The notes: generated by a model not told the origin, from the sequence alone. A stretch of DNA of 38,403 bases from Rhizobiaceae bacterium (GCA_017643495.1 JAEPNK010000006.1:1-38403); one strand, 5' to 3'. Positions 24,591 to 34,630 are shown, counted from the stretch's first letter. Translations and numbers: made by a program.

Positions 24591-26084
24591 TCAGGTAATT
24601 CTTGCAGCGACGCTCTTGGTCTTGCAGTAACTCTTGAGGCCCTCGAGCCCCTTCTCGCGACCGAACCCGGATTTTCGGTTTCCGCCAAACGGCACCTCGA
24701 TACCGCCCGCGAAATACTCGTTTATATAAACCTGGCCTGCATCTATCTGCCTGGCCATTTGATGGGCTGTCGAAAAATCAGAGGTGTATATTCCTGCCAC
24801 CAGGCCATACTGGCAGTCATTGGCCAGAGCGAGTGCATGCTCAGGGTTGTCTGCGAGTTGTACAGTGAGCACCGGCCCGAAAATTTCCTCTTTTGCCAGT
24901 TCGTCATCACCAGGCACGTCAAAGACAATAGTCGGTTCGAAGAACCACCCCTTGCCGGTTGCAGGATCACTCGCAACAGATCCGCCGGTAACGATGTTTG
25001 CGCCCCTTGACCTGGCACGTTCCACAAAGCCGTTTATCTTGTTGAGGTGTTCCAGTGAATTGACCGGACCAAGGTCCGGTTTGTCCAGCCCGTGTCCGAG
25101 TTTCAGTTTGGCTGTGCGCTTCACCAGTTCATCAACAAATGCCTCGCCAATGTCTTTCTCGATAACCAGTCGCGATCCGGCAGAACAAATCTGGCCGGCA
25201 TTCTCGTAGATTGCCCCGAGGACTCCGGTAATTGCCTGTTCATGGTCACAATCAGACAACACCACAACAGGTGACTTACCACCCAGTTCAAGAACAACAC
25301 GGGTAATCTCGTCGGCAGCCGTTTTCATCACGGTCTTGCCTGTCTGTACAGAGCCGGTGAAGGTAATGTGATCGACCAGTGGGTGGGAAACTAACGGCGC
25401 TCCTGCATCCAGTCCTGTGCCGGTAATTACATTGCACACTCCGTCCGGCAATCCGGCCTCGCTCAGGAGACGGGCGAGAAGAAGTGCGGTGAAGGGCGTT
25501 TGTTCGGCAGGCTTTGCCACAACCGTGCAGCCAGCGGCGAGTGCCGGCGCCAGACCACGTGCAGCTGTTGATATCGGGAAGTTCCAGGGAATAATGTGAG
25601 CAGTCACACCAACCGGCTCGTGGATTGAATATCCGAGATAGTGCGGGCCTAGCGGGAAGCTGTCCCCTTCAAGCTTGTCGCAGGCACCGGCATAATATTC
25701 AAACGCCCGTGCAGCACCCCTCACATCACCCATGGATTCCTGAAGGGGTTTGCCGCTGTCCAGTGTTTCTGTAACAGCCAGAAGATCCAGATTGTCGATG
25801 ACAAGCTGCGACGTTTTCCAGAGGATACGGGAGCGTTCTGCGGGCGTGGTATCACGCCAGACCGTATCAAACGCCTTTCTGGATGATTGTACAGCCCGAT
25901 CCACATCATCAGCATTCCCTGCTGCAAAGCCTGCAAAGGCTTCTCCCTTGCCCGGATCAAGGCTGTCCATTCTGCTGCCATGCGATGGGGTTACGTAAGC
26001 GCCATCAATAAAATGGCCGGATGGCAAAAGCCCAAGACTGCCTGTCTTTTTATATTCTGCGATCAAGTCGTCTGATCTCGACAT
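24591..26084 (-). CDS. NAD(P)-dependent aldehyde dehydrogenase
   Basis: A 497-residue member of the ALDH superfamily with all key residues: N168 in PWNFP, E266 in LELGGKSP and the nucleophile C300 in NAGQICSAGSR. EIFGPVLTV and GIEVPFGGNRKSGFGREKG near the C-terminus are usual for betaine-aldehyde/gamma-glutamyl-gamma-aminobutyraldehyde-type enzymes (BetB/PuuC/KauB group). It starts 3 bases after the enolase-family gene ends, so the two are one transcript, read away from the MocR regulator. With the amine-oxidase-like and GMC genes across the regulator, it could oxidise the aldehyde they release (inference). Confidence 0.93.
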   Translation of the reverse strand: MSRSDDLIAEYKKTGSLGLLPSGHFIDGAYVTPSHGSRMDSLDPGKGEAFAGFAAGNADDVDRAVQSSRKAFDTVWRDTTPAERSRILWKTSQLVIDNLDLLAVTETLDSGKPLQESMGDVRGAARAFEYYAGACDKLEGDSFPLGPHYLGYSIHEPVGVTAHIIPWNFPISTAARGLAPALAAGCTVVAKPAEQTPFTALLLARLLSEAGLPDGVCNVITGTGLDAGAPLVSHPLVDHITFTGSVQTGKTVMKTAADEITRVVLELGGKSPVVVLSDCDHEQAITGVLGAIYENAGQICSAGSRLVIEKDIGEAFVDELVKRTAKLKLGHGLDKPDLGPVNSLEHLNKINGFVERARSRGANIVTGGSVASDPATGKGWFFEPTIVFDVPGDDELAKEEIFGPVLTVQLADNPEHALALANDCQYGLVAGIYTSDFSTAHQMARQIDAGQVYINEYFAGGIEVPFGGNRKSGFGREKGLEGLKSYCKTKSVAARIT

Positions 26085-26087
26085 GAT

Positions 26088-27194
26088 TCAGGCTTCCCGT
26101 GAACTGATCTTGTAGGTGGATTTTGCCAGCCATTCCGGATTGATCTCGACGCCCCATCCCGGCTCATCCGTAACCGTTACGTGTCCGTCAAAAACATCGT
26201 ATGGCGACTTGGAATACAGGCCGTACTGCCAAGGGTAATAGTCGGTCTCCTCTATCGAGAATTCGAGATATTTCCCGGCATTGGGAATTGCCCGCAACAG
26301 ATGCATGGTGAATAGGGTCACAAGCGACAGGTTGGCAGCATGGGGCGTGCACGGAATGCCTGCATCATGCGCCATCTGCGCAACTTTCATGGTACGCACC
26401 ATGCCGCCGAGATAACAGACATCAGGCTGGATGATGTCCACGACACGGCCATCGATCATGCGCTGCCAATCCACCAGCGAACAATCCTGTTCACCGCCGG
26501 TAACATCAATGTCCAGGGCATCGGCAACCTGTTTTGTCTGGTCATAATGCCAGTACGGACAAGGTTCCTCGTAATGGGAAATACCATTTGCCTCCAACAT
26601 GTGGCCCACCTCAATGGCCTTGGCCGGGGAAAAGCACGAATTGGCATCAACCAGAAGTGCAGTATCGTCCGAAAATGCCTTTCTCATCGTCGTCACGATC
26701 TCTTCAGTGCGTCCCGGCCATTCATCCCGGTCGCGTCCGCACTCACTTCCCACCCTGAACTTGAACGCGTCAAAGCCATGCATGTCCTGCTGTTTTTTCA
26801 AGCGATCGGCCTCATCAGACGGCGTAATGTCCCGTTTCATCGACGAGCCATAGGCGCGCACCTTTCCGGGTGTTCCCCCCAACAGTTCGCATACCGGTTT
26901 GCCTTCCAGCTTGCCCCGCAGGTCAAACAGGGCTGTATCAAGGCCGCCCATTGCCCTTCGCAGATATGAACCGGGAAACTTGTGCTCACGATCCGGGATA
27001 ATATCCATAAGATATTCAACATCGGTTGCATCCTCACCAAGGGCATAGGGAGCGACCTGACGATGCACCACTTCAGCGGTTATGTCGGCATAATAAGGAG
27101 CTACTTGCCCCCAGCCTGTGGAGCCGTCATCAGCGGTGACGCGAACAAAACAGACGAATTCATTGGTGAAGGTTTCGATTGACTGGATTTTCAT
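26088..27194 (-). CDS. Enolase-superfamily dehydratase/racemase (mandelate racemase-like)
   Basis: A 368-residue enzyme with the N-terminal capping domain (to about 115) and a C-terminal barrel. Metal ligands are D183 (VDANS), E209 (YEEPCP) and E235 (GGEQD). The His-Asp dyad is D258 and H285 (27 apart, as in mandelate racemase; CTPHAANLS). The first base motif reads K145-F-R147 where mandelate racemase has KxK, so the second lysine is arginine. This suggests a dehydratase acting through the histidine, probably on a sugar acid or hydroxy acid (inference). I chose the ATG at 27194 because the MKIQSIETF start is the family start; longer upstream residues look non-coding. Divergent from the MocR gene, first of a two-gene operon. 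Confidence 0.9.
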   Translation of the reverse strand: MKIQSIETFTNEFVCFVRVTADDGSTGWGQVAPYYADITAEVVHRQVAPYALGEDATDVEYLMDIIPDREHKFPGSYLRRAMGGLDTALFDLRGKLEGKPVCELLGGTPGKVRAYGSSMKRDITPSDEADRLKKQQDMHGFDAFKFRVGSECGRDRDEWPGRTEEIVTTMRKAFSDDTALLVDANSCFSPAKAIEVGHMLEANGISHYEEPCPYWHYDQTKQVADALDIDVTGGEQDCSLVDWQRMIDGRVVDIIQPDVCYLGGMVRTMKVAQMAHDAGIPCTPHAANLSLVTLFTMHLLRAIPNAGKYLEFSIEETDYYPWQYGLYSKSPYDVFDGHVTVTDEPGWGVEINPEWLAKSTYKISSREA

Positions 27195-27249
27195 GTTGTT
27201 TTCAGGTCCGAGCGGGACTGGCCCGCGAACAGTTTTTGGGATCATCAAA

Positions 27250-27311
27250 TTGAAACTAGTCACAATTGGACTTGATAACAGGTCCGTTTTGCGCAAACTC
27301 TCATACCAATT
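27250..27311. promoter_or_regulatory. MocR-gene promoter and candidate operator A
   Basis: On the plus strand TTGAAA (27250-27255) and GATAAC (27274-27279) are 18 bases apart, giving a start about 37 bases before the MocR ATG. AATTGGACT (27264-27272) lies inside the spacer and CCAATT (27306-27311), its inverted half, begins exactly 42 bases downstream. The same pair with the same offset recurs ahead of the ABC operon at 28823-28870. The enolase/aldehyde dehydrogenase operon starts from this same divergent region. Confidence 0.55.
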
Positions 27312-27322
27312 TGGAGACTGCG

Positions 27323-28801
27323 ATGAAACGACATGCCGGGGCCATGCTGTCGTCGATCAAGATCGACAAAACGGCCGAAAAAAAGATTTCCATACAATTG
27401 TACATGGCACTGCGAGACCTGCTGCTCACGGGCGCGCTTACTCCGGGTGACCGTTTACCGGCCACGCGCACCCTTGCGCGGGAAATCGGTGTTTCGCGTA
27501 CGACGGTAATTGACGCGATCGACAGGTTGATATCGGAAGGTGTTCTGGTGGCACGGGTTGGCGCTGGCACATTTGTAAGCGACGCACTGAATGAAAGACT
27601 GGTACCAAAATCACCGGCAAATGCAAAAGACGAGACAGCACCGCCGCCCCGCCTGTCACATGCGACAAGCCATGCAATCCCCGACTTTGCACCACGCTCA
27701 AGACTGCCGCACAACTCGCAGGCCTTTGTCACGGCCCTGCCCGCCCTTGATGCCTTTCCCATGGCTCAATGGGCAAAGCTTTCTGCAAGGCACTGGCGTA
27801 AGGACCGGGACCATATTGCAGGCTACGGGGAACCATATGGTTACATGCCTTTGCGAAGGGCAATTGCGCGGCAACTCAATGCCTCAAGGGGGATCCGTTG
27901 TCATCCGGAGCAGATATTCATCACGAACGGGGCGCAACGGGCATTCTCCCTGATCGGCGGAATGCTGGTAAACCCCGGTGAACCAATCTGGTTTGAAAAC
28001 CCGGGAGCCATTGGTGCCCGCAACGCATTTGTGGCAATCGGGGCGCGACCGGTGCCTGTCGAAGTTGATGAAGAAGGTTTGAGTGTTGAAGACGGACTGG
28101 CCAAGGCGCCACATTTCCGTCTGGCCTTTGTCACCCCCTCTCACCAACAACCACTGGGGCATGTCATGAGCCTGTCCAGAAGGCTTGCCCTCCTCAAGGC
28201 CGCCAATGAAGCCAATGCCATGATTGTCGAGGATGATTATGATGGCGAATTTTATTATGGCAACCAGCCGCCTCCCACCCTCAAGAGCATCGACACACAA
28301 GGGCGGGTCATCTATGTCGGCACTTTTTCAAAATCCCTGTTTCCGGCTCTCAGGCTTGGCTTTGCACTCGTTCCCGACGGGCTCGTGGAAAGTTTCGAGC
28401 GGGTGTGTCTCACATGGCTTGCGGGAATACCCACGGTAACACAGGCCATCGTGGCGGAATTCATGGATGAAGGCATGTTTGCCACCCACATCCGCACGAT
28501 GCGCCAGCTTTACAAGCACCGACACGATACGCTGATTGAAACGGCGGCTAGCCTGGCCGGTGATATCGACCTGCAACCAACCAGCAGCGGGTTCCATGCT
28601 GTTGCACGCTTGTCTGCCAACCTGGATGAGAACAGGCTTGTTTCCGCTGCTGAAAAACAGGGAATAATCACGGCACCTCTCTCACGATACTCACTGGGAA
28701 AAATAACCCGTCGCGGGATCGTTTTGGGGTTCGGTAGTTGCGCAACAGATGATATCATCAAGGGCGTAAGGGTGCTGAAATCCATTGTGCCTGAATGCTG
28801 A
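27323..28801 (+). CDS. MocR-type (GntR-aminotransferase fusion) transcriptional regulator
   Basis: A 492-residue regulator. Residues about 20-88 form a GntR winged helix ([44 protein letters not shown]). A linker leads to a fold type I aminotransferase domain (about 130-485) with the PLP lysine K337 in [24 protein letters not shown] at 303-310 and TPSHQQPLG at 271-279. MocR proteins (GabR, PdxR, TauR, DdlR) use PLP adducts with amino compounds as effectors. I chose the ATG at 27323, with GGAG seven bases upstream. It sits between the enolase/aldehyde dehydrogenase operon and the amine-type ABC operon, which share a motif pair, so it probably controls both. Confidence 0.93.
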   Translation: MKRHAGAMLSSIKIDKTAEKKISIQLYMALRDLLLTGALTPGDRLPATRTLAREIGVSRTTVIDAIDRLISEGVLVARVGAGTFVSDALNERLVPKSPANAKDETAPPPRLSHATSHAIPDFAPRSRLPHNSQAFVTALPALDAFPMAQWAKLSARHWRKDRDHIAGYGEPYGYMPLRRAIARQLNASRGIRCHPEQIFITNGAQRAFSLIGGMLVNPGEPIWFENPGAIGARNAFVAIGARPVPVEVDEEGLSVEDGLAKAPHFRLAFVTPSHQQPLGHVMSLSRRLALLKAANEANAMIVEDDYDGEFYYGNQPPPTLKSIDTQGRVIYVGTFSKSLFPALRLGFALVPDGLVESFERVCLTWLAGIPTVTQAIVAEFMDEGMFATHIRTMRQLYKHRHDTLIETAASLAGDIDLQPTSSGFHAVARLSANLDENRLVSAAEKQGIITAPLSRYSLGKITRRGIVLGFGSCATDDIIKGVRVLKSIVPEC

Positions 28802-28822
28802 ACAACACAGGAAGCCGACAAT

Positions 28823-28870
28823 AATTGGACTGCAAAATTATCTGTAATGGATATATTTGGCAGGCCAATT
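28823..28870. promoter_or_regulatory. Candidate MocR operator B upstream of the ABC/oxidoreductase operon
   Basis: AATTGGACT (28823-28831) is followed by CCAATT (28865-28870), half-sites exactly 42 bases apart, as in the promoter of the MocR gene itself. TTGG-CAGG-CCAA (28857-28868) makes a second local inverted repeat. No clean -35/-10 pair was picked in this 121-base gap. Binding is predicted, not shown. Confidence 0.5.
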
Positions 28871-28922
28871 CCAACCTACGCTTTCTGCGGATTGTTTACT
28901 GCGTGTAAATAGGGAGAAAATC

Positions 28923-29999
28923 ATGCAACTGAAAACAAGGCTTGCCGGTCTTATGGCAGCGACAATGCTTGCAAGTGCAGGAACCGCCCATGCGGAAACA
29001 CTGCGCCTGCTGACATGGGGCTCATATGCACCCGAGGAACTGGTGCAGAAGTTTGAAGAAGAATATCCGGATATCGACGTTGAAGTAACATTTTCCAACA
29101 ATGAGGAAATGATTGCGAAACTGCGGGCTACCGGTGGAGCAGGATTTGACCTTGCCCAACCCAGCCATGACCGTATCTATGCCGCACAGCTGGAATATGA
29201 CATCTACAAGCCGCTTGACCTTTCCAAGATCGACACAAGCGTGATGGAAGCCAAGTTGCTTGATGGTGTGAAGGCCAATACCACCATTGATGGTGAAGTA
29301 TACGCAGTACCACACCAATGGGGCACATCAGGCCTTATGGCAAACAAGAGTCAGGCATCTGATTTCAAAAGCTGGGCCGATCTCTGTGACCCTGCTTACA
29401 AGGGCAAGACATCCATGCGCCTGAAACGGACTATCCTGCTTGGAACCGCGTTTTCCATGGGAGAAGACCCGTTTGCAGCTTACTCTGACCTCGACAAGTA
29501 CCAGGGCATTCTGGACAAGGTCGCCGACAAGTTGATCGAGTGCAAGGACAACATCAAGGCCTACTGGAAAGGTGGCGATGACCTGTCTGCCATGATGCTT
29601 TCCGGTGAAATCGTCGCTTCGGAAACCTGGGATTCAACTGCCTACAAGCTGTTCGACCAGAACTCCGACATCGTGTTCGTTCCGCCAAAGGAAGGGGCAC
29701 TTGCATGGATTGATACCTTCGCCCTGCCCCGCAAGGCAAAGGCTGATGATGCAGCATACAAGTGGATCAATTTTGTGCTGCGTCCTGAAAACGTGACGTT
29801 GATGTCTTCAAGCACTGGTGCCATTGCAGCAGTCAAAGGTGGCAAGGACCTGCTTCCTGAAGACAAGAAAAAAGCAGTCAATGCCGCATTCACCGATGCC
29901 GACATTGATAATCTCAAGTTTTTTGCAAACATTCCTCCCGGCGTGGAAGACATGGAAGGCAAAACCCTTGAGAAAATCAAGGCTGCAACCGGCGGCTAA
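28923..29999 (+). CDS. Polyamine-type ABC transporter periplasmic binding protein (PotD/PotF-like)
   Basis: A 358-residue protein with a Sec signal peptide (MQLKTRLAGLMAATMLASAGTAHA, cleavage before ET). The mature protein is a family 1 solute-binding protein of the spermidine/putrescine type: LRLLTWGSYAPEELVQKFEEEYPDIDVEVTFS at the start, WGTSGLMANKS, then VPPKEGALAWIDTFALPRKAK near the ligand pocket, as in PotD/PotF. The ATG at 28923 has AGGGAG at good spacing; the frame is open earlier without a site. It opens the plus-strand operon and is followed by a strong terminator-like hairpin. Ligand is an amine or amino compound by family; the exact one is unknown. Confidence 0.92.
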   Translation: MQLKTRLAGLMAATMLASAGTAHAETLRLLTWGSYAPEELVQKFEEEYPDIDVEVTFSNNEEMIAKLRATGGAGFDLAQPSHDRIYAAQLEYDIYKPLDLSKIDTSVMEAKLLDGVKANTTIDGEVYAVPHQWGTSGLMANKSQASDFKSWADLCDPAYKGKTSMRLKRTILLGTAFSMGEDPFAAYSDLDKYQGILDKVADKLIECKDNIKAYWKGGDDLSAMMLSGEIVASETWDSTAYKLFDQNSDIVFVPPKEGALAWIDTFALPRKAKADDAAYKWINFVLRPENVTLMSSSTGAIAAVKGGKDLLPEDKKKAVNAAFTDADIDNLKFFANIPPGVEDMEGKTLEKIKAATGG

Positions 30000-30014
30000 T
30001 ACCGGACCCACAGA

Positions 30015-30048
30015 CCACCGGGATCAAACGATCCCGGTGGTTTTTCTT
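30015..30048 (+). terminator. Intrinsic terminator/attenuator between binding protein and ATPase genes
   Basis: A perfect 11-base stem CCACCGGGATC/GATCCCGGTGG with a 4-base loop is followed immediately by TTTTTCTT, a textbook intrinsic terminator, 15 bases after the stop. Since the transporter genes continue downstream on the same strand, partial read-through would give more binding protein than ATPase or permease. Confidence 0.88.
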
Positions 30049-30133
30049 ATCCACCTGCTTTCCCGGGGTGCAAAGGGAACACAGCCTGCTGATTGCCACC
30101 CTCTTTTCTGACATTTCCGATTGGCGTGCGTTC

Positions 30134-31258
30134 ATGAAACAAACTTCTGAAACCTATGACCTTGAATGTTTCGACCTGGCCAAGAATTTCGGCCCTGTTC
30201 GTGCCGTAAAGGATGTTTCATTTGAAATACCAAGCGGATCCTTTTTCTCAATTCTCGGGCCATCCGGCTGTGGCAAGACCACCTTGATGCGCATGATTGC
30301 CGGCTTTGAAGACCCGACAGCGGGTGAGATAAAAATCAAGGGCAAATCAGTCCTTGGCGTTCCGCCGAACAGGCGAAATGTCAAAATGGTTTTCCAACAT
30401 CTCGCGCTGTTCCCGATGATGAATGTTTACGAAAACATAGCCTACGGCCTGCGATGCGCAGGCTTTGACAAGGATCACATCAACCGCAAGGTGCATGATG
30501 TTCTTGAGCGTATTGCCCTGCCCGATGTTGCAGAGCGTGAAATACACCAGCTTTCCGGTGGCCAGAAGCAACGCATCGCCATCGCCCGGTGCATGGTTCT
30601 TGATCCGGATGTCTTGCTGCTGGACGAGCCGTTGGGCGCACTGGACCTGAAACTGCGCGAGGCAATGAAGATCGAACTCAAATTGCTGCAACACCAGTTC
30701 AATACCACCTTCATATACATCACGCATGACCAGTCGGAAGCGCTGGTAATGTCCGACAATGTCGCCATCATGAATCAGGGAAAGTTCGAGCAGATCGGTA
30801 CTCCGCAGGACCTCTACCACCGCCCGCAAACGGCATTTGTGGCAAGCTTCGTGGGCGACAGCAATCGCTGGTCCGGCACCGTTAGATCCGGTGACAAGAC
30901 CGGAGGAAAGGTGGAAACCGACCAGGGTCTGATGATGAGTTTTTCGACGGGCAAAGGCCAGACCATCCGTGATGGTGACAAGGTCGACATTTTCGTGCGG
31001 CCCGAATTCATCAAGACCGTACGCAGAACAAAGTCGAAGGCCAAGACCGCCGGAACAGACAACCAGATGGACGGCACGATCGACAGCCTGCTGTTCAATG
31101 GGGCAAACAGTCGTGTGCTGGTACGAACAGAAAGTGGCGAGCTCGTCGAATCCGATGTTGTGCTAACCGGAGACAACGACCTGAAACCGGGCGAAGAAGT
31201 CAGCATGGTCTGGTCTTCCCGCCAGGCCATGTGTTTTTCCCGCGGGGAGCAGGCCTAG
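30134..31258 (+). CDS. Polyamine-type ABC transporter ATPase (PotA-like)
   Basis: A 374-residue import ATPase. Walker A is GPSGCGKTT, the signature is LSGGQKQRIAIARC, Walker B is VLLLDEPLGALD, and the switch histidine is in ITHDQSEAL; a C-terminal TOBE regulatory domain follows (about 285-370). It energises uptake with the two permeases downstream. The frame also reads upstream of the ATG at 30134, but those residues look non-coding; no strong ribosome site stands before 30134. It is downstream of a terminator, so a second promoter or read-through must supply it. Stop codon TAG overlaps the GTG start of the first permease. Confidence 0.94.
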   Translation: MKQTSETYDLECFDLAKNFGPVRAVKDVSFEIPSGSFFSILGPSGCGKTTLMRMIAGFEDPTAGEIKIKGKSVLGVPPNRRNVKMVFQHLALFPMMNVYENIAYGLRCAGFDKDHINRKVHDVLERIALPDVAEREIHQLSGGQKQRIAIARCMVLDPDVLLLDEPLGALDLKLREAMKIELKLLQHQFNTTFIYITHDQSEALVMSDNVAIMNQGKFEQIGTPQDLYHRPQTAFVASFVGDSNRWSGTVRSGDKTGGKVETDQGLMMSFSTGKGQTIRDGDKVDIFVRPEFIKTVRRTKSKAKTAGTDNQMDGTIDSLLFNGANSRVLVRTESGELVESDVVLTGDNDLKPGEEVSMVWSSRQAMCFSRGEQA

Positions 31259-32127
31259 TGCAGAACAAGGATATAAAAAGACTTTCCCTGATCCTGCTGT
31301 TTGCGCCTTTCGCACTGTGGATTCTATTGCTGATCATCCTTCCACATATCGGTATGGTGCTTCTGTCATTGCGGGAAAAAATTGCGCCGCGTGTCTATGA
31401 ATACAGCTTCGCGAATTATCTCGATTTCCTGAATGAACCGATATACTGGAATACCCTGCTGAGAACCGGTTCAATGTCCCTGCTGGTAACGGCACTGGCA
31501 TTGCTGATTGGGTTCCCGATTGCCTATTACATCGCCAAGATTGCCGGTCCGCGCGCTCGCGGCGGGCTGTTTCTCCTGTGTCTTATTCCGCTTTGGGTCA
31601 GCGATCTTATTCGCGCCTTCGGCTGGATATTGCTGCTTCGCGAAACAGGTGTGATTTCCAACTTCCTGATGTGGACAGGGCTGACCGGACAGCCAATCGA
31701 GTTTCTTTACAATGATGCGGCCGTCATCGTTGGTCTCGTTTACACGGTTATCCTGTTCATGATCGTTCCCCTGGTGTCCACTCTGGACGGCATGGACAAT
31801 TCGATGATCGAGGCCGGATACAATCTTGGCGGCAACAGCTTTACTGTCCTGCGCCGCATCATCATACCCTATGCCATGCCCGGCATCGTGGCGGGCTGCA
31901 TTGTAACCTTCATGCTGACGGCAGGTTCTTACCTCACCCCCATTCTGCTTGGCGGGAAGAATTCAAGCTGGTTCACAGAACAGATCTACAACCAGTTCAT
32001 AACCCGCTTCAACTGGGAAGGTGGCGCTGCATTCGGCATGTTGCTGCTGTTCTTCACATCGCTTGTTGTTTGGCTCGGTCTCAAACTGAGCGGCCAGACA
32101 CTTGCCAATACCGTAGCCAAGAGTTGA
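31258..32127 (+). CDS. Polyamine-type ABC transporter permease 1 (PotB/PotH-like)
   Basis: A 289-residue inner-membrane permease with six predicted helices and the binding-protein-dependent transport EAA motif region IEAGYNLGGNSFTVLRRIIIPYAMPGIVAGC, which docks on the ATPase. I chose the GTG at 31258, which overlaps the ATPase stop (TAGTG) and has GGGGAGCAGG before it; an in-frame ATG upstream lies within the ATPase gene. Together with the next gene it makes the heterodimeric channel. Confidence 0.92.
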   Translation: MQNKDIKRLSLILLFAPFALWILLLIILPHIGMVLLSLREKIAPRVYEYSFANYLDFLNEPIYWNTLLRTGSMSLLVTALALLIGFPIAYYIAKIAGPRARGGLFLLCLIPLWVSDLIRAFGWILLLRETGVISNFLMWTGLTGQPIEFLYNDAAVIVGLVYTVILFMIVPLVSTLDGMDNSMIEAGYNLGGNSFTVLRRIIIPYAMPGIVAGCIVTFMLTAGSYLTPILLGGKNSSWFTEQIYNQFITRFNWEGGAAFGMLLLFFTSLVVWLGLKLSGQTLANTVAKS

Positions 32128-32138
32128 GGAGGTAAACC

Positions 32139-32999
32139 ATGCTTTCGCAAAACAAACCCTCCCCCTTCCTCTTCGGATACCGGCTCTATGTCACGGCCTT
32201 TTTCGTGTTTCTTGCCGCACCGCTCATATCCGCAGGTGCTTTTGCATTCAATGACAGCCTGTTTCCTGCCTTGCCTTGGCAAGGTTTCACACTGGACTGG
32301 TTTTTCAGCGATACAGAACCAAAACTCGGCATGTTCCATGACCGGCGACTGCTGCAGGGTTTGTACTATTCATTCGTGATTGCCATCTTTGTTGCTAGCC
32401 TGTCGGTTTTCGTTGGCACGACCAATGCATTCCTGTTTGTACGGGGAGAATTTCCAGGCAAAAACTTCTTCTACATCCTGATGGTACTGCCCTTGGTGAT
32501 ACCTGGCGTGATCCTCGGCATCTCCATTCTGGTTCTGGCCAGTGACACGGCAAATTTGCTTGAGAACCGATATGATCTGGAGCTTGAGTTTCTGAGACCG
32601 GGCATAATCCTGGTTGTATTCGGCCAGTTCTCCTTCATCACCACCATTACCTCACTGGTGATTACGGCCAGACTCAAGAAATTCGACTCGACCATGGAAG
32701 AAGCTGCATTCAACCTTGGCGCTACACGGGCCCGCGTACTTCGCACAATCACGTTGCCATTCCTGCGCCCGGCCATGATTGCTGCAGGTATCGTGGCGTT
32801 TCTGGTCTCGTTTGAGAACTTCAACACCACACTGTTCCTTGTCGGTTCGGAGGCACCGCTGACCATCACCATGTATGACCGCATGGCCAAGGTAGGCTCT
32901 ACCCCGGTACTCAACGCGGTATCATTCTTCCTTATGGTTGGTTCCGGCCTGCTTGCGCTTCTTTCCATACTTATCCAGCGAGACAAGACTACCCAGTAG
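32139..32999 (+). CDS. Polyamine-type ABC transporter permease 2 (PotC/PotI-like)
   Basis: A 286-residue membrane protein with about six helices and the EAA-type loop MEEAAFNLGATRARVLRTITLPFLRPAMIAAG. The start has a strong GAGGAGGTAAACC ribosome site. The N-terminal helix and the long periplasmic loop (about 45-75) are typical of PotC-like subunits. It is 11 bases downstream of permease 1, completing the importer. Confidence 0.92.
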   Translation: MLSQNKPSPFLFGYRLYVTAFFVFLAAPLISAGAFAFNDSLFPALPWQGFTLDWFFSDTEPKLGMFHDRRLLQGLYYSFVIAIFVASLSVFVGTTNAFLFVRGEFPGKNFFYILMVLPLVIPGVILGISILVLASDTANLLENRYDLELEFLRPGIILVVFGQFSFITTITSLVITARLKKFDSTMEEAAFNLGATRARVLRTITLPFLRPAMIAAGIVAFLVSFENFNTTLFLVGSEAPLTITMYDRMAKVGSTPVLNAVSFFLMVGSGLLALLSILIQRDKTTQ

Positions 33000-33007
33000 G
33001 AGGGTGC

Positions 33008-34630
33008 ATGTCCGAGTTTGACTTCGTCATAGTCGGTGCCGGCTCTGCGGGCGCGGTTCTGGCCGACCGGCTCTCTGAAAATGGCCGTTACACAGTCTGC
33101 CTGCTGGAAGCCGGAGGTTCCGATCTCAATTTCTGGATCTGGATGCCAATCGGTTACGGCAAGGCTTTCTACAACAAACGCATCAACTGGATGTATCACA
33201 CAGAAGCCGATCCCGGCCTCAACAACCGGACAGGTTACTGGCCTCGCGGGAAGGTTCTTGGCGGCTCAAGCTCGATCAATGCCATGGTTTACATTCGCGG
33301 CCAGCAGCAGGATTTCGAAGACTGGAAAGCAATGGGAAACCCGGGTTGGGGATGGGACGATGTTCTCCCGTTCTTCAAGCAATCGGAAACCAACTGCAAT
33401 GGTGCAGATGCATACCGGGGTGGCGATGGCCCCCTGCATGTCTTCTCGATGGATCGGGATGTACATCCGCTGTGCGAGAATTTCATCTCCGGTTGCGAGG
33501 AAGCAGGGTTCAACAGAAATTCGGACTTCAACGGGCAAAGCCAGGAAGGTGTGGGCCTGTACCAGATTACAGCCAGAAACGGCTTCAGAATGTCCACGGC
33601 CCGGGCCTATCTCTCGCGAGCCAAACGGCGCAAGAATGTAACCGTCAGGACCCATGCCCACGTATCGCGCATTATGCTCAAGGATGGCCGGGCAACTGGC
33701 GTCTCATACCTGCAAGGTGACACTGAAAAAACCGTATCTGCCCGACGTGAGGTCATACTCAGTGCAGGAGCAGTCAATTCCCCGCAAATCCTGATGCTCT
33801 CAGGCATCGGGGATGGTACCGCCCTCCAGGAAAAGGGCATTGCAACAATGCACCATTCACCGGCAGTTGGGCAGAACCTTCAGGATCATCTGGGGCTCGA
33901 CTATCTCTACAGATCGAAAGTCCCGACCCTGAATCAGCAATTGTATCCCTGGTGGGGCAAGCTGTTGCACGGATTTCGATATGTGATGACCCGGCGTGGC
34001 CCCCTCTCCCTCAGCGTCAACCAGGGTGGCGGTTTTGTCAAAAGCAGGCCGGACTGTGAACGCCCCAACATGCAGTTGTATTTTTCACCGGTCAGCTACA
34101 CCAAGGCCCCGAAGGGCAAGCGACCACTAATGAACCCTGACCCATTTCCCGGGTTTCTGCTTGGCTTCCAGCCCACCAGACCGACCAGCCGCGGCTGCAT
34201 CACTCTTCGTTCAGCCGATCCGCTCGACACACCGGAAATCCATCCTAACTCGCTCAGTACGAGCCTCGACCAGAAAGAAATGATTGAGGGCAGCAAACTG
34301 ATGCGCCTGATTGCCAGCAGCCCAGCGATGAAGACGGTAATCGAAGAAGAGATAAGACCGGGCAAAACCGTACAGTCAGATGAAGAAATGCTGGATGACG
34401 CCCGCAACCGCTGTTCAACAGTGTTTCATCCCGTCAGCACATGCCGAATGGGACAGGACCCGGAGCACAATGTTGTAGACAACCGTTTGCGTGTATACGG
34501 CGTTGAGGGATTACGGGTGATCGATGCTTCAATCTTCCCGACTGTCACTTCGGGAAATACCAATGCACCAACAATCATGGTTGGAGAAAAGGGATCTGAC
34601 ATGGTTCTCGAAGACAACAGGAACACGTGA
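33008..34630 (+). CDS. GMC-family flavin-dependent oxidoreductase (choline dehydrogenase-like)
   Basis: A 540-residue FAD enzyme. The N-terminal dinucleotide motif is [46 protein letters not shown] is the first GMC signature and [17 protein letters not shown] the second. The C-terminal catalytic region has [14 protein letters not shown] with the active-site histidine and [18 protein letters not shown] with the second conserved Asn. The closest recognisable group is BetA/AlkJ-like alcohol dehydrogenases, so it would oxidise a primary alcohol, for example a choline- or amino-alcohol-type substrate, to an aldehyde (inference). It starts 8 bases after the permease stop and its stop overlaps the next gene's frame. 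Confidence 0.92.
   Translation: MSEFDFVIVGAGSAGAVLADRLSENGRYTVCLLEAGGSDLNFWIWMPIGYGKAFYNKRINWMYHTEADPGLNNRTGYWPRGKVLGGSSSINAMVYIRGQQQDFEDWKAMGNPGWGWDDVLPFFKQSETNCNGADAYRGGDGPLHVFSMDRDVHPLCENFISGCEEAGFNRNSDFNGQSQEGVGLYQITARNGFRMSTARAYLSRAKRRKNVTVRTHAHVSRIMLKDGRATGVSYLQGDTEKTVSARREVILSAGAVNSPQILMLSGIGDGTALQEKGIATMHHSPAVGQNLQDHLGLDYLYRSKVPTLNQQLYPWWGKLLHGFRYVMTRRGPLSLSVNQGGGFVKSRPDCERPNMQLYFSPVSYTKAPKGKRPLMNPDPFPGFLLGFQPTRPTSRGCITLRSADPLDTPEIHPNSLSTSLDQKEMIEGSKLMRLIASSPAMKTVIEEEIRPGKTVQSDEEMLDDARNRCSTVFHPVSTCRMGQDPEHNVVDNRLRVYGVEGLRVIDASIFPTVTSGNTNAPTIMVGEKGSDMVLEDNRNT

Noticed and set aside
22572-27194. A mandelate-type pathway (racemase, benzoylformate decarboxylase, benzaldehyde dehydrogenase) feeding pobA
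   Set aside because: Tempting because all three enzyme families are present, but the racemase-like protein lacks the KxK motif, no mandelate dehydrogenase is present, and the enolase/aldehyde dehydrogenase operon shares its motif with the amine importer instead.
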